DNA of 35,961 bases from Bacteroidia bacterium (GTDB lineage: Bacteria; Bacteroidota; Bacteroidia; Cytophagales; JAAEPT01), in NCBI GenBank assembly GCA_030431525.1, contig JAUIJC010000040.1, positions 1 to 35,961 on the forward strand, given 5' to 3'. Shown one piece after another: positions 1 to 9,724 of this stretch. Within the stretch, counting starts at the first letter, position 1. Every line of letters begins with the position of its first letter. The translations under genes and the position numbers were made by a program. Below the pieces are notes generated by a model, which had not been told where the DNA came from, did not search any database, and saw nothing but the letters and a program-made list of their open reading frames with translations.

Positions 1-1320
1 CAAGTAAACAACGTTTTGGGCTTCCCGTTCATCTTCCGTGGTGCCATCGATGTGCGCGCCACCGAGATTAACGAAGCCATGAAACTGGCGACGGTACAGG
101 CTTTGGCTGAAATGGCCAAAGAGCCTGTTCCAGAAATGGTTTGCAAGGCCTATGGCCAAGACAAAATCACCTTTGGCAAGGATTATTTGATTCCAAAGCC
201 ATTGGACCCACGCCTCATCACACGCATTTCTCCAGCAGTAGCCAAGGCCGCCATGGATTCAGGGGTTGCAAAACACCCTATCCAAGACTGGAAGGCCTAC
301 GAAACGGATTTGGAGAAACGCATTGGCATCGACCAAAAATTGATGTCCCGCACGATGGAGCGCGCACGCAAAGCTCCAAAACGCGTGGTATTCGCCGAAG
401 CCGACAACATCAAAGTGTTGCAGGCAGCGAACATCGCCAAGGAAGAGGGCTTCTGCGAGCCTATCCTCCTCGGACCAGTGGAGCGCATCCAAGGTATTAT
501 CAAAGAGCAGGGCTTGGACGCTTTGAAAAACGCCTCCATCATCAACCCATTGGAAGAGCGCGAGAAGCGCATCGAGTACGGTGAGGTTTTCTTGGAGAAA
601 CGCAAGCGCAAAGGCATTACTCCACACGATGCACGCAAAGCCATGTTGGGTCGTAACTACTACGGCGCGATGATGGTGGAGCAAGGTGAGGCCGATGCCT
701 TGATTTCGGGTATGACCCGTGACTACGGTTCGGTTATCAAGCCAGCCCTTCAAGTGATTGGCAAGCGCAACGACATCGAGCGTGTGGCGGGTATGTACAT
801 CCTGCTAACCAAGAAAGGTCCATTGTTCTTCTCGGACACTACGGTTAACATCGACCCGTCGACACCAGAATTGGTAGACATTGCGGCCATGACGGCCGAT
901 GCAGTTCGCTCCTTCGACATTGAGCCACGTGTGGCGATGATTTCATTCTCCAACTTTGGCTCTGCCCGAAGCAAGGAATCAATGAAAGTGGCTAACGCTA
1001 CTGAATTGTTGAAGGTAAAAGACCCGTCCTTGAAGGTGGACGGCGAAATGCAGGCCAACATCGCCCTGAACCCAGAGCTTCATAAAGAACTCTTCCCGTT
1101 CAGCTCCATCGCACAGGAAGGCGCCAACACCTTGGTGTTCCCAAACCTTTCCGCAGGTAACTCCGCCTATAAACTGTTGATGGAAATTGGTGGTGCAGAA
1201 GCCATCGGCCCTGTACTTATCGGCATGAAAAAGCCTGTCCACATCCTTCAGATTGGCTCCTCTGTTCGAGACATTCTCAACATGGTGGCCATCGCCGTGG
1301 TGGACGCACAACGTTTCTAA
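1..1320 (+). CDS. maeB: NADP-dependent malic enzyme, C-terminal part (5' end outside window)
   Basis: Oxidative decarboxylation of malate to pyruvate with NADP reduction, in the cytoplasm. The reading frame is open from base 1, so the start lies upstream; 439 residues of a protein usually about 750-760 long are present. The first residues (QVNNVLGFPFIFRGA) are the characteristic end of the malic-enzyme NAD-binding domain. From about residue 115 the sequence changes to a phosphotransacetylase-like domain (LMSRTMERARKAPKRVVFAE...), which in MaeB-type enzymes is fused to the C-terminus, lacks a proven catalytic role and is thought to bind acetyl-CoA as a regulator. It ends in TAA at 1318-1320. 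The next gene, ruvA, follows after a word-repeat hairpin that runs into six T residues and may terminate this transcript. Identification is confident; the partial state is only due to the window edge. Confidence 0.95.
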   Translation, partial: QVNNVLGFPFIFRGAIDVRATEINEAMKLATVQALAEMAKEPVPEMVCKAYGQDKITFGKDYLIPKPLDPRLITRISPAVAKAAMDSGVAKHPIQDWKAYETDLEKRIGIDQKLMSRTMERARKAPKRVVFAEADNIKVLQAANIAKEEGFCEPILLGPVERIQGIIKEQGLDALKNASIINPLEEREKRIEYGEVFLEKRKRKGITPHDARKAMLGRNYYGAMMVEQGEADALISGMTRDYGSVIKPALQVIGKRNDIERVAGMYILLTKKGPLFFSDTTVNIDPSTPELVDIAAMTADAVRSFDIEPRVAMISFSNFGSARSKESMKVANATELLKVKDPSLKVDGEMQANIALNPELHKELFPFSSIAQEGANTLVFPNLSAGNSAYKLLMEIGGAEAIGPVLIGMKKPVHILQIGSSVRDILNMVAIAVVDAQRF

Positions 1321-1330
1321 GTATTCTATA

Positions 1331-1440
1331 GTGTTGGGGTGTTAAGGTGTTGAAGTATTGAGGTGTTGAGGTGTTGTAGTTCCGTAGCAAGGACTCGAAC
1401 ACCTCAACACTCCAACACCTCAACACCTCAACACTTTTTT
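1331..1440 (+). repeat. Octamer-word hairpin downstream of maeB, ending in a T-run
   Basis: The left arm is six phased 8-nt words of the GTGTTGAG type (1331-1378) and the right arm is words of the complementary AACACCTC type (1398-1434), with a loop of about 19 nt. Six T residues (1435-1440) follow directly, so on the + strand this could act as an intrinsic terminator. It starts 11 nt after the maeB stop codon and ends 11 nt before the ruvA ATG. The same word is used at 9541-9662 and 34265-34327. Confidence 0.9.
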
Positions 1441-1451
1441 ATTCCCCTACC

Positions 1452-2054
1452 ATGATTGCATTTATCGAAGGCCCATTTGCTCATAAGGACCCTGCAAAAG
1501 TGGTCATCAATTTGGGCGGAATTGGTTATGAAGTCTTTATCTCCCTTCAGACCTACGCCAATATTAAGGAAGCCGAAAGCGCTCGCTTGCACACCTATTT
1601 TCACGTCAAGGAAGACGCCCAGCTCCTCTACGGATTCTTTACCGAGGAGGAAAAGCAGGTATTCACGCTCCTCATTTCCATTTCAGGTATCGGGCCAAGC
1701 ACCGCGTTGGTCGTACTTTCCAGCCTCAGCCCAGCTGAACTTCAAAACGCCATCCTCACCGAAAATGTCAAAGTCATTCAATCGGTGAAGGGAATTGGGG
1801 CTAAAACCGCCCAAAGGGTGATTTTGGAGTTGAAGGACAAAATCCAGAAAATCATCTCGCTCCCTGAAGGGGAACTCCCAAAAGAAATTTCTCCAACGCC
1901 AGACAATAAACTCAGGGACGATGCGTTGGCCGCACTGACAACCCTTGGTATTGCCAAAGCTGCCGCCGAAAAGAGCATTGACAGCATTTTGAAAAAGGTG
2001 GGAGACGACGTGAACTTGGAAGAGCTTATCCGTCAGGCACTCAAGGCAAGGTAA
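1452..2054 (+). CDS. ruvA: Holliday junction branch-migration protein RuvA
   Basis: RuvA binds four-way DNA junctions as a tetramer and loads the RuvB helicase during recombination and repair. The 200-residue length is normal. The N-terminal OB-fold begins MIAFIEGPFAHKDP; two helix-hairpin-helix motifs are visible (ISGIGPSTALVVLSSL near residue 76 and VKGIGAKTAQRVILELK near residue 112). The C-terminal RuvB-contacting domain follows a linker (about residues 135-155) and covers the last 45 residues. The ATG at 1452 gives the standard N-terminus. There is no ruvB or ruvC next to it; ruvA beside sprA is an arrangement I recall from other Bacteroidota. Confidence 0.96.
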   Translation: MIAFIEGPFAHKDPAKVVINLGGIGYEVFISLQTYANIKEAESARLHTYFHVKEDAQLLYGFFTEEEKQVFTLLISISGIGPSTALVVLSSLSPAELQNAILTENVKVIQSVKGIGAKTAQRVILELKDKIQKIISLPEGELPKEISPTPDNKLRDDALAALTTLGIAKAAAEKSIDSILKKVGDDVNLEELIRQALKAR

Positions 2055-2359
2055 TGTAGTTTTACATCCCCTTTTACTGGATTTTGGCTTAAGGGCAAGC
2101 AGGGAAAACCTTCATCGTTTTGGTGACCAGCCTCTTGCCCTTGGCGAAGTGTGATTTATGTATGCACGAGAAATTCTTTATGGCAAGATAAACGTGTAAC
2201 TTGCGCCACTATTTGACCACCGTTTTCACACGGTTTTTATCCTAAAAAGGTGGTCTATTTCACGGGTCACGTCCCTCTTATCCTTTGATTATCAAGAGGA
2301 GGCCCACCTACACCCCCAAGGGTGCTTTCCTATTTAACTGATTTCAACCCACTGTTTTA
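2055..2359 (+). promoter_or_regulatory. Leader/intergenic region before sprA with several inverted repeats
   Basis: This 305-bp gap carries no convincing ORF. It contains an inverted repeat AAGGGCAAG (2091-2099)/CTTGCCCTT (2134-2142), a nested structure AGGTGG (2248-2253)/CCACCT (2304-2309) enclosing CCTCTT (2274-2279)/AAGAGG (2294-2299), and a small hairpin CACCC/GGGTG (2311-2324). A weak -7-like sequence TAACTTGC lies at 2197-2204; if used it would give a structured 5' UTR of roughly 150 nt for sprA. The repeats are directly visible; a regulatory role is inference. Confidence 0.4.
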
Positions 2360-5300
2360 GTGATTTCTTCCAAGAAGATATTGTTGCTGCTTACCCCCAT
2401 ATTGATGATGGGGGCTTGGATGTTTTCATTCGCCAATAACGGCGCCCCTCTCACAGAGCTTTTGGGCGCAGCGGTTGTTGACACCCTTTATCCAGAAGCG
2501 AAAGACCGTCGTGGTGATGTTTTTTCTAACCCCGAGGACAAATCTCCACTGAAAATCCTACCTCCACCCTCCAACACCAAAGTGGAAGTGGATGTGGACA
2601 CCAACCTGCGGACTTATAAAATCGAGGAGAAAACGGGCGATGTGGAAAACCGTCCGCCGTCTGAGATGACTTTTGAAGAATTTGCCGAGTACCAGCGTCG
2701 GAAAATGATTCAGCAACACTGGCAGACCTTGGAGGAATCCAACAAGCCACAGGCAGGACTCAACGACTCCCTACTTTTCCAAATTAAGGCCGCTGGTAAA
2801 CCCGTGGCCACTATCCGCCCAGCGGGTACTGTAACCTTGGAGTTTGGTGGTGATTTCCAACGTACCCAGAACCCAGCTATTCCTGTTGACAACCAACGCA
2901 CTGGCGGTTTCCTTTTTGACCAAAGCATTTCCCTCAACCTTTCAGGAACCATTGGCGAACGCCTAAAAATCGGGGCTAACTGGGACACCAAGGCCGCTTT
3001 TGAGTTTGACAACAACATTAACATTGACTACGTCGGTAAGGAGCGGGACATTATCCAAGACATCGAGGCGGGTAACGTCAGCATGCCGCTGAACAACACC
3101 CTCATTAGAGGGGCGCAGAACCTATTTGGTTTAAAAATGCGCATGCGTTTTGGGCATTTGTATGTAACGACTCTCCTATCGAACCAGCGCGGAACAACCC
3201 GTACGTTGACCGTTCGCGGAGGTGCTTCCACGCGCCCATTCGAGATTCCAGCAAGTGGATATGACGTGTACCGTCACTTCTTCTTGACTCACTATTTCCG
3301 TAACCAGTTCAACCAAGCCTACCGTGTTAACCCACTGAACCCGAACAACGGCTTCAAGATTACCCGTGTGGAGATATGGATTACCAACCGAAGCACTAAA
3401 ACGGAAGGACTTCGCAACATTGTCGGCTTTACAGACTTGGGAGAATACAACCCAAACAGCAAGGTGATTACTGGGCAAACGGGCCCTGTCAACCCTTCGG
3501 ATACTTCCAACAACCTGTTGAGCATCCTGAATGCCAACCCTAATTACCTGAACGCTGACCAAACCAACAGCACCCTTCAGAATTTGGGCTTTAACCAAAG
3601 CGCTGACTACGAAAAAATCAACAGTGCTCGCCAATTGGAGGAAGGCCGTGACTTTATCTTCCACCCAGATTTGGGCTACATCTCCTTGGTATCCAAACTC
3701 CAAGATGATGAAGCCTTGGCTGTCGCTTTTGAATACACCTTTAACGGCCGCCAATACAAGGTTGGTCAGCTTAAAGAAGACTACGCCAACGTTTCTGAAG
3801 ACGAAGTCATCCGCCTGAAGCTTCTCAAGCCTCAAGGCATCAACACATCCTCACCGATGTGGGACTTGATGATGAAGAACGTTTACTACCTGAACACCAC
3901 CAACCTTCAGAAAGACAACTTCCAGCTTCGTATTGTCTACAAGGATGACCGCACAGGTGTGGACAACCCAAGCCTTCAGGACGGTAAGGTGAAGAACATT
4001 CCATTGGTGCAATTGCTTCGGGCAGATACCTTGAACCCGAACGGAGACTTTGCGCCAGATGCCAACTATGACTTTATCGACGGGGCAACGGTAATTGCCA
4101 GAAATGGCCGTGTTGTTCTCCCATTGGTGGAACCATTTGGTTCGGACCTCGATTCAATATTCTTCACCCGCGACCAAGACAGCGCATTTTTCCTCTCCTC
4201 AAAATACACCTTCCAAAGCCTGTACGACCAAACCCAATCGCAGGCTGAACGGAACACAGAGAAGAACAAATTCTTCCTGACGGGTTTTTACCAATCAGCT
4301 TCTTCCACGGACATCCAGCTTCCAGGCATTAACATCGCCGAGGGTTCTGTAACCATCACCTCGGGAAGTATCACCCTCAGAGAGGGATCTGACTTTACGG
4401 TGAACTATGACATTGGCCGAGTAAGCATCACCAACGAGGGTGTTTTGGCCTCCGGCAAGGACCTGATCATCAAATACGAGCAGGCCAACCCATTTGCCTT
4501 CCGTACCAAAATGCTCTTGGGAACACGCTTGGACTATGTGGTCAGCGACAAAATTAACTTTGGTGCAACCCTTTTGCACCTGAATGAACGCCCGAACATT
4601 ACCCGTATCGGCATTGGCGACGAGCCTATCAAGAACACCCAATATGGTTTGGACGCCACCTATGAGGACGAATCCCGCTTTTTGACCAAAATGGTGGATG
4701 CCCTTCCTGTCATTCAGACCAAGGCCAAATCCAATGTTGCCCTTCGCTGGGAAGCGGCGATGTTGAAACCTGGCACCTCAAAGCTTCTGGAAGAAGGAGG
4801 AACGTCATACATCGATGCCTTTGAAGGCGCTCGAACCTCCTACTCCATGATAAGTGCACTGCCGTGGGTACTCGGTTCCACACCGAGGCGCTTGGGTAGT
4901 GCCAACACAGACTATCTCGACTGGTTGAGTGACAGCCTCAGCTATGGCTATCACCGCGCAAGGCTTTCATGGTATAACGTGGACCGCTCCTTCTACCAAG
5001 GAACACAAGGCGGGTTTACCTTGGACAACACCAACCAGGAAAACCCTTACACACGTGCTTACGCCTCTACGCAGCTTTTCCCAAACAGGCCGCAGGTAAA
5101 TGCCTCGTCCAACATCCAAACATTGCTGGATTTAGCTTACTACCCTGCACAGCGTGGTCCTTATAACTACAATGCTAACCCAACTGACATTGACCAAAAC
5201 GGCCGATTCATCAACCCTGAAAATAACTGGGCATCCATCACCAAGGAAATCACTTTTGATACTGACTTCGACAACGCCAACGTCGAATTCATCCAGTTCT

Positions 5301-8300
5301 GGCTACTCGACCCATACTTGAATGAGGGTCAGACTTTGGCAGAAGTACTCCCTGAAGACGAACAGCCTTTTTACAACCCAAATCAGGTTGGTGGTGAACT
5401 TTACATCAACTTGGGTAACGTTTCTGAAGACATTCTGAAAGACGAACGCCTTTCTTTTGAAAATGGCCTTCCAGACAATGTGGACAGCACCGATTGGGGT
5501 TTGGTTCCAAATATCCCATTCATTAATGACGCCTTTGACAACCAACAGGATCGCTCCAGTCAAGACGTTGGTCTGGATGGTGTTGGTGCAGAAAACGAGC
5601 AAAACTTCTTTGCCAGCTACCTCAACCAGCTCTCTACCATTGTCACGAACCAAGCGGCATTGGATCAAGCCATCAATGACCCATCAACGGACAACTTTGG
5701 ATTCTACCGCACCAGCGATGGTGACGAGCGTGGATTATTGACCCGTTACTTAAACTACTACGGTTACGAGAACAACTCCCCGATTCCTGGGGCGACAGGT
5801 AGCATTAACCAAGCTTCTCCTCAAACAAGAGCGAACACGGAGGATATCAATGGCGACAAAACCCTTAACACCCTTGACGCCTACTTCCAGTACAAGGTTG
5901 ACTTGCGTCCAGAAATGTTGAACGCTGACAACCCATTGATTACAAACGTCAACGTCATCCCAGAAACTGGTGAACGCTGGTTGCAGTTCAAGATTCCTGT
6001 TCGCACAGAAAACTCCGTAGGTGAAATCTCCGATTTCAACACCATCAAATTCATGCGGATGTACATGACGAACTTCTCCCAGCCAGTAGTTCTTCGTTTC
6101 GCAGAATTCCAATTGACCGCCAGCCAATGGCGTGTTTATACGGAAACGGACTTGGATGATCCAAATCCAAGCAAGCCTGTTTCCAAGGCACCATTAACCA
6201 TTTCCACGGTCAGCATTGAAGAAAACAAGGACGGTGTTGAAGGTAGCAGAGCGCCTTACCTTCTCCCTCCTGGAGTAATTCGAGATACTCCACCAGACCC
6301 TACGGCTCAAGGAGCATTGCTTCAGGACGATGAACAATCCATGGAGCTTGTGGTTACCGACCTTCCTGACAAACAAGCAGTAGGTGCCTTCAAGAACATG
6401 GCTTATGACCTGATCAACTACGGTCGTATCAAAATGTTCGTACACGCAGAGAGTATTGATCCAACAACACAAGATGGTGACGTGACCTTGTTCATGCGAA
6501 TCGGTACGGACCAGGCAAAAAACTACTACGAGATTGAAGTTCCTTTGGAGCTCACTCCTTTGAATGCTGAGACCCACGCTACCTCTGCTAACCCAGATGA
6601 TGAGGGGAACAGGAAAATCATTTGGCCAGATGCCAACACTATCGACTTGGCCGTTGATGAATTGATCAATACAAAGATTGAACGTGACCGCGTTGGTCAA
6701 ACCTCTGAAAGTCGCTTCTCTCGCCAATTCGGGAAATACACCCTTTCGGTGGTAGGTACGCCAGACATTAGTACTGTTCGGACGACTTTGATTGGTCTGC
6801 GAAATCCAAGCATTACCACCAATCCGAATCCTGACGACGGCAATAGTAAGACCATAGCTGTGTGGGTGAACGAACTTCGCGCCACGGATTTCAACACGGA
6901 TGTTGGTGTAGCCACCACAGCTACCTTGAATGCCAAGCTCGCTGACTTTGGTACTTTCAGTGCCAGTGGCCGCTTCGTATCAAACAACTATGGCGACATC
7001 GAGCAGCGCATTAGTGAGCGTACCCGAGCTACAACAGCACAGTATGGCGCCTCCACCAACTTGGACTTGGATCGCTTGATCTTCAAGAAAAAGGTCTTGA
7101 GTCTGCCTGTTTACGCCAGCTATGACCGCGAGGTAGTCACTCCTAAGTTCAACCCATTGAACCCTGACGTAAAACTGGACGATGCCCTCGACCTTCCTCA
7201 AAACCAATCCTCTGCTCAAGGCGGTAACGACTTGGAGGAAAAAGCGGTTTATAAAAAGACCGTAAAGAGCATTAACGTGACCAATGTGCGTAAGCACAAA
7301 GTGAAGCCCGATGCCAAAAAGCACGTCTATGACATTGAAAACCTTTCGGTGTCGGCAGGTTACACGGAAGAAACTCGTGGCGGATTGGGAACTGCTACCA
7401 TCGCCTACGGAAACAACATCAAAGAGTATAAGCGACAACAATGGACGGGTGGATTGGCTTATAACTATGACTTCTCGGCAAAGCCGGTAACCCCATTGAA
7501 AAAAGTGAAGTTCCTTCGTTCTAAACACTTGGCCTTAGTTCGGGACTTTAACTTCCAGCCATTGCCAAACAACATTACTTTCCGCAGTGATCTGAACCGG
7601 ACGTACACCAAAACCCAGCTTTACAACTCGGAACTTACCACTGCAGGAGTTTTGCCGACCTACGAAAAATCCTTCCTGCTGAACCGTACCTACGGCATGC
7701 GCTGGAATTTCACAAAGAGCCTTTCCTTCAACTATGCGGCTCAGGCCAATGCCATCGTGGATGAACCAACAGGTGACCGCTTGGGTGACAACAGCATTTC
7801 AAGGGCGGAATACAAGGATTCAGTTGTAGAGAACCTAAAGAACTTCGGCCGTCTTAAGGTGTACAATCAGGACATGAACCTGAACTACCGACTGCCACTG
7901 AGTAAAATTCCATTATTGAACTGGGTGCAAGCCGATGCCGCCTACAAAGTGAACTATAACTGGCAGGCCAGAGCACTTGGTTTGAAAGGTTTGGATAATG
8001 AAGCCTTGGGACACATCGTTTCAAACAAACGTGGAATTTCGGGCAACGCCAAACTAAACATGGTGCGCCTCTACGACAAGTCGGGTTACCTGAAGAAAAT
8101 CAACCATCCTCGTCGAAGCAAAGACACTACAAGCATTTTCACAAAGGCAGGTGAGGGTATTCTTCGATTGGCGATGTCTGTGCGTGACGTCAATGTGCGA
8201 TACAGCTGGGATCAAGGAATCACGGCTCCAGGCTACCTTCCTGTTCCTGATGCCTTGGGATTAAACTTCGGGCAAGCCAATGCTCCAGGCATCCCCTTCA

Positions 8301-9535
8301 TCTTGGGATCCCAGAACTTAGATCAGTTCCAGGAAGATGCCCAAGAGAACGGCTGGTACACGCGAAGCATTAGCCAGAACGATCCGTTCATGCAATCCCA
8401 CCGCGAGGCCATTAACTTGCGCTCCACGGTAGAGCCATTCAAAAGCTTCCGAATTCAATTGAGCGCAAAACGTGACAAGTCCTCTAACTTCTCGGAGATT
8501 GTCCGTTATGACCCAAACACGGACCAGTGGAACTCCCTGAGCCCTGTAGTTGGTGGTAGCTATTCCATCTCATTCTGGAGTATTCCAACAGCCTTCCAGG
8601 CCGATGGATCTGACAACATTTCGGATGCCTTCCAAGACTTTGTAAACAACCGCCAGGTAGTTCAGGGACGCTTGCAAGCACAACAGGTAAATGGCGGTGA
8701 GTTTGACATCAACTCGCAGTCGGTTTTGATTCCAGCCTTCATTGCCGCTTATAGCGGACAAAGTGCAAACTCGGTAAGCCTGAAGTCGGTGCCAACCATT
8801 CCAATTCCAAACTGGCGTGTGGATTATGCTGGACTTTCCCGCTTGAAACCTTTCAAGAAATACTTCTCTTCCTTTAGCATCAAGCACAGCTACAGCTCCA
8901 CGTATAGCTTGTCGCAATACACCTCGTCATTGACCTATAACAGAGACAACCTCTTCGGCTTTGACTCGGATAGTGATGTGGACGACCAGTTCAACACCTT
9001 GATCCTAAATGACAGCGGACAATACGTTCCAGTATTCGTTCTCAACCGTTCCATCATTCAAGAGAAGTTCTCCCCACTCATCGGTATCAGCATCCGAACC
9101 AAAGGCAAGAACAAGTTCAATATCCGATTGAACTACGACGTCTCCCGCGAGCTTGCCTTGGACTTGGCAAACGCCCAAATCACGGACCAGCGCAGTAAAG
9201 GTTTCTCAGGTAGTCTTGCCTTCACCCCACCTAAACTCCGAATCCCAGGAGTACGAGGAAGCAATGGCCAGCTTAGGGAATTTGAAAACGTGACCTTCAA
9301 AGTGGACGTATCAGTAAGGGACACCCGAACGATTCAACGCTCCATTGACAGCCAACAGACTGTAACGGCGGGTAATTTGAATACACGGATTAACGGCAAC
9401 ATTGACTACAAGGTGAACCGTCGCTTGAACACTCAACTTTTCTTTGAGCGCACCATCAACAAACCACGTATCTCCACCTCTTACCCACGCTCCACAACGC
9501 GCTTCGGTATCAGGTTGCGATTCAGCTTGGCGTAA
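2360..9535 (+). CDS. sprA: Cell-surface protein SprA, outer-membrane translocon of the type 9 secretion system
   Basis: SprA forms the very large single-chain outer-membrane beta-barrel through which T9SS cargo leaves the cell; in gliding relatives it is also needed for motility adhesin export. At 2391 residues it has the expected size. The start is GTG at 2360, followed by a signal peptide (KKILLLLTPILMMGAWMFSFAN), and no better in-frame ATG precedes this hydrophobic stretch. The N-terminal part has the SprA motif pattern (MTFEEFAEYQRRKM near residue 103, then TLEFGGDF and SISLNLSGTIGERLKIGANWDTKA segments), and many alternating beta-strand stretches follow to a C-terminus ending in FGIRLRFSLA, typical of outer-membrane barrels. 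The gene lies between ruvA and gcvH. No other T9SS core gene is in the window. A probable substrate of the system is encoded at 27750-28898. Confidence 0.96.
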   Translation: MISSKKILLLLTPILMMGAWMFSFANNGAPLTELLGAAVVDTLYPEAKDRRGDVFSNPEDKSPLKILPPPSNTKVEVDVDTNLRTYKIEEKTGDVENRPPSEMTFEEFAEYQRRKMIQQHWQTLEESNKPQAGLNDSLLFQIKAAGKPVATIRPAGTVTLEFGGDFQRTQNPAIPVDNQRTGGFLFDQSISLNLSGTIGERLKIGANWDTKAAFEFDNNINIDYVGKERDIIQDIEAGNVSMPLNNTLIRGAQNLFGLKMRMRFGHLYVTTLLSNQRGTTRTLTVRGGASTRPFEIPASGYDVYRHFFLTHYFRNQFNQAYRVNPLNPNNGFKITRVEIWITNRSTKTEGLRNIVGFTDLGEYNPNSKVITGQTGPVNPSDTSNNLLSILNANPNYLNADQTNSTLQNLGFNQSADYEKINSARQLEEGRDFIFHPDLGYISLVSKLQDDEALAVAFEYTFNGRQYKVGQLKEDYANVSEDEVIRLKLLKPQGINTSSPMWDLMMKNVYYLNTTNLQKDNFQLRIVYKDDRTGVDNPSLQDGKVKNIPLVQLLRADTLNPNGDFAPDANYDFIDGATVIARNGRVVLPLVEPFGSDLDSIFFTRDQDSAFFLSSKYTFQSLYDQTQSQAERNTEKNKFFLTGFYQSASSTDIQLPGINIAEGSVTITSGSITLREGSDFTVNYDIGRVSITNEGVLASGKDLIIKYEQANPFAFRTKMLLGTRLDYVVSDKINFGATLLHLNERPNITRIGIGDEPIKNTQYGLDATYEDESRFLTKMVDALPVIQTKAKSNVALRWEAAMLKPGTSKLLEEGGTSYIDAFEGARTSYSMISALPWVLGSTPRRLGSANTDYLDWLSDSLSYGYHRARLSWYNVDRSFYQGTQGGFTLDNTNQENPYTRAYASTQLFPNRPQVNASSNIQTLLDLAYYPAQRGPYNYNANPTDIDQNGRFINPENNWASITKEITFDTDFDNANVEFIQFWLLDPYLNEGQTLAEVLPEDEQPFYNPNQVGGELYINLGNVSEDILKDERLSFENGLPDNVDSTDWGLVPNIPFINDAFDNQQDRSSQDVGLDGVGAENEQNFFASYLNQLSTIVTNQAALDQAINDPSTDNFGFYRTSDGDERGLLTRYLNYYGYENNSPIPGATGSINQASPQTRANTEDINGDKTLNTLDAYFQYKVDLRPEMLNADNPLITNVNVIPETGERWLQFKIPVRTENSVGEISDFNTIKFMRMYMTNFSQPVVLRFAEFQLTASQWRVYTETDLDDPNPSKPVSKAPLTISTVSIEENKDGVEGSRAPYLLPPGVIRDTPPDPTAQGALLQDDEQSMELVVTDLPDKQAVGAFKNMAYDLINYGRIKMFVHAESIDPTTQDGDVTLFMRIGTDQAKNYYEIEVPLELTPLNAETHATSANPDDEGNRKIIWPDANTIDLAVDELINTKIERDRVGQTSESRFSRQFGKYTLSVVGTPDISTVRTTLIGLRNPSITTNPNPDDGNSKTIAVWVNELRATDFNTDVGVATTATLNAKLADFGTFSASGRFVSNNYGDIEQRISERTRATTAQYGASTNLDLDRLIFKKKVLSLPVYASYDREVVTPKFNPLNPDVKLDDALDLPQNQSSAQGGNDLEEKAVYKKTVKSINVTNVRKHKVKPDAKKHVYDIENLSVSAGYTEETRGGLGTATIAYGNNIKEYKRQQWTGGLAYNYDFSAKPVTPLKKVKFLRSKHLALVRDFNFQPLPNNITFRSDLNRTYTKTQLYNSELTTAGVLPTYEKSFLLNRTYGMRWNFTKSLSFNYAAQANAIVDEPTGDRLGDNSISRAEYKDSVVENLKNFGRLKVYNQDMNLNYRLPLSKIPLLNWVQADAAYKVNYNWQARALGLKGLDNEALGHIVSNKRGISGNAKLNMVRLYDKSGYLKKINHPRRSKDTTSIFTKAGEGILRLAMSVRDVNVRYSWDQGITAPGYLPVPDALGLNFGQANAPGIPFILGSQNLDQFQEDAQENGWYTRSISQNDPFMQSHREAINLRSTVEPFKSFRIQLSAKRDKSSNFSEIVRYDPNTDQWNSLSPVVGGSYSISFWSIPTAFQADGSDNISDAFQDFVNNRQVVQGRLQAQQVNGGEFDINSQSVLIPAFIAAYSGQSANSVSLKSVPTIPIPNWRVDYAGLSRLKPFKKYFSSFSIKHSYSSTYSLSQYTSSLTYNRDNLFGFDSDSDVDDQFNTLILNDSGQYVPVFVLNRSIIQEKFSPLIGISIRTKGKNKFNIRLNYDVSRELALDLANAQITDQRSKGFSGSLAFTPPKLRIPGVRGSNGQLREFENVTFKVDVSVRDTRTIQRSIDSQQTVTAGNLNTRINGNIDYKVNRRLNTQLFFERTINKPRISTSYPRSTTRFGIRLRFSLA

Positions 9536-9540
9536 TGAGA

Positions 9541-9662
9541 GTGTTTGGGTGTTGAGGTGTTGAGGTGTTGAGGTGTTGAGGTGTTGAGGTGTTGAGGTGT
9601 TGAGGTGTTGAGGTGTTGAAGTTATCAGACACAACACTTCAACACCCCAACACTTTAACACC
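9541..9662 (+). repeat. Octamer tandem array and hairpin downstream of sprA
   Basis: Eight perfect consecutive copies of GTGTTGAG occupy 9549-9612, preceded by a degenerate copy (9541-9548) and followed by GTGTTGAA (9613-9620). After a 10-nt spacer, complementary words of the type AACACTTC/AACACCCC run from 9631 to 9662, so the right arm can pair with only part of the longer left arm. It starts 5 nt after the sprA stop codon. No T-run follows. The perfect head-to-tail copies suggest copy-number instability. Confidence 0.93.
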
Positions 9663-9691
9663 ATACCCCTGCAACACTTCCCTACTTTGCT

Positions 9692-9699
9692 TAACTTGC
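9692..9699 (+). promoter_or_regulatory. Weak candidate -7 element for gcvH
   Basis: TAACTTGC lies 25 nt upstream of the gcvH ATG; the identical octamer occurs upstream of sprA at 2197-2204. It departs from the consensus TAnnTTTG, and a TTTG at a proper -33 distance is not obvious, so this is only a suggestion. Confidence 0.25.
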
Positions 9700-9724
9700 A
9701 TAAAATTCTACTTAGTACTCAACA

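Noticed and set aside
3176-3835. Antisense open frames of 200 codons and more inside sprA
   Set aside because: They lie fully within sprA, have low-complexity translations and no recognisable domain.
9549-9620. CRISPR-like direct repeats
   Set aside because: The repeats are 8 nt with no spacers and no cas genes nearby; they are a tandem microsatellite-like array.
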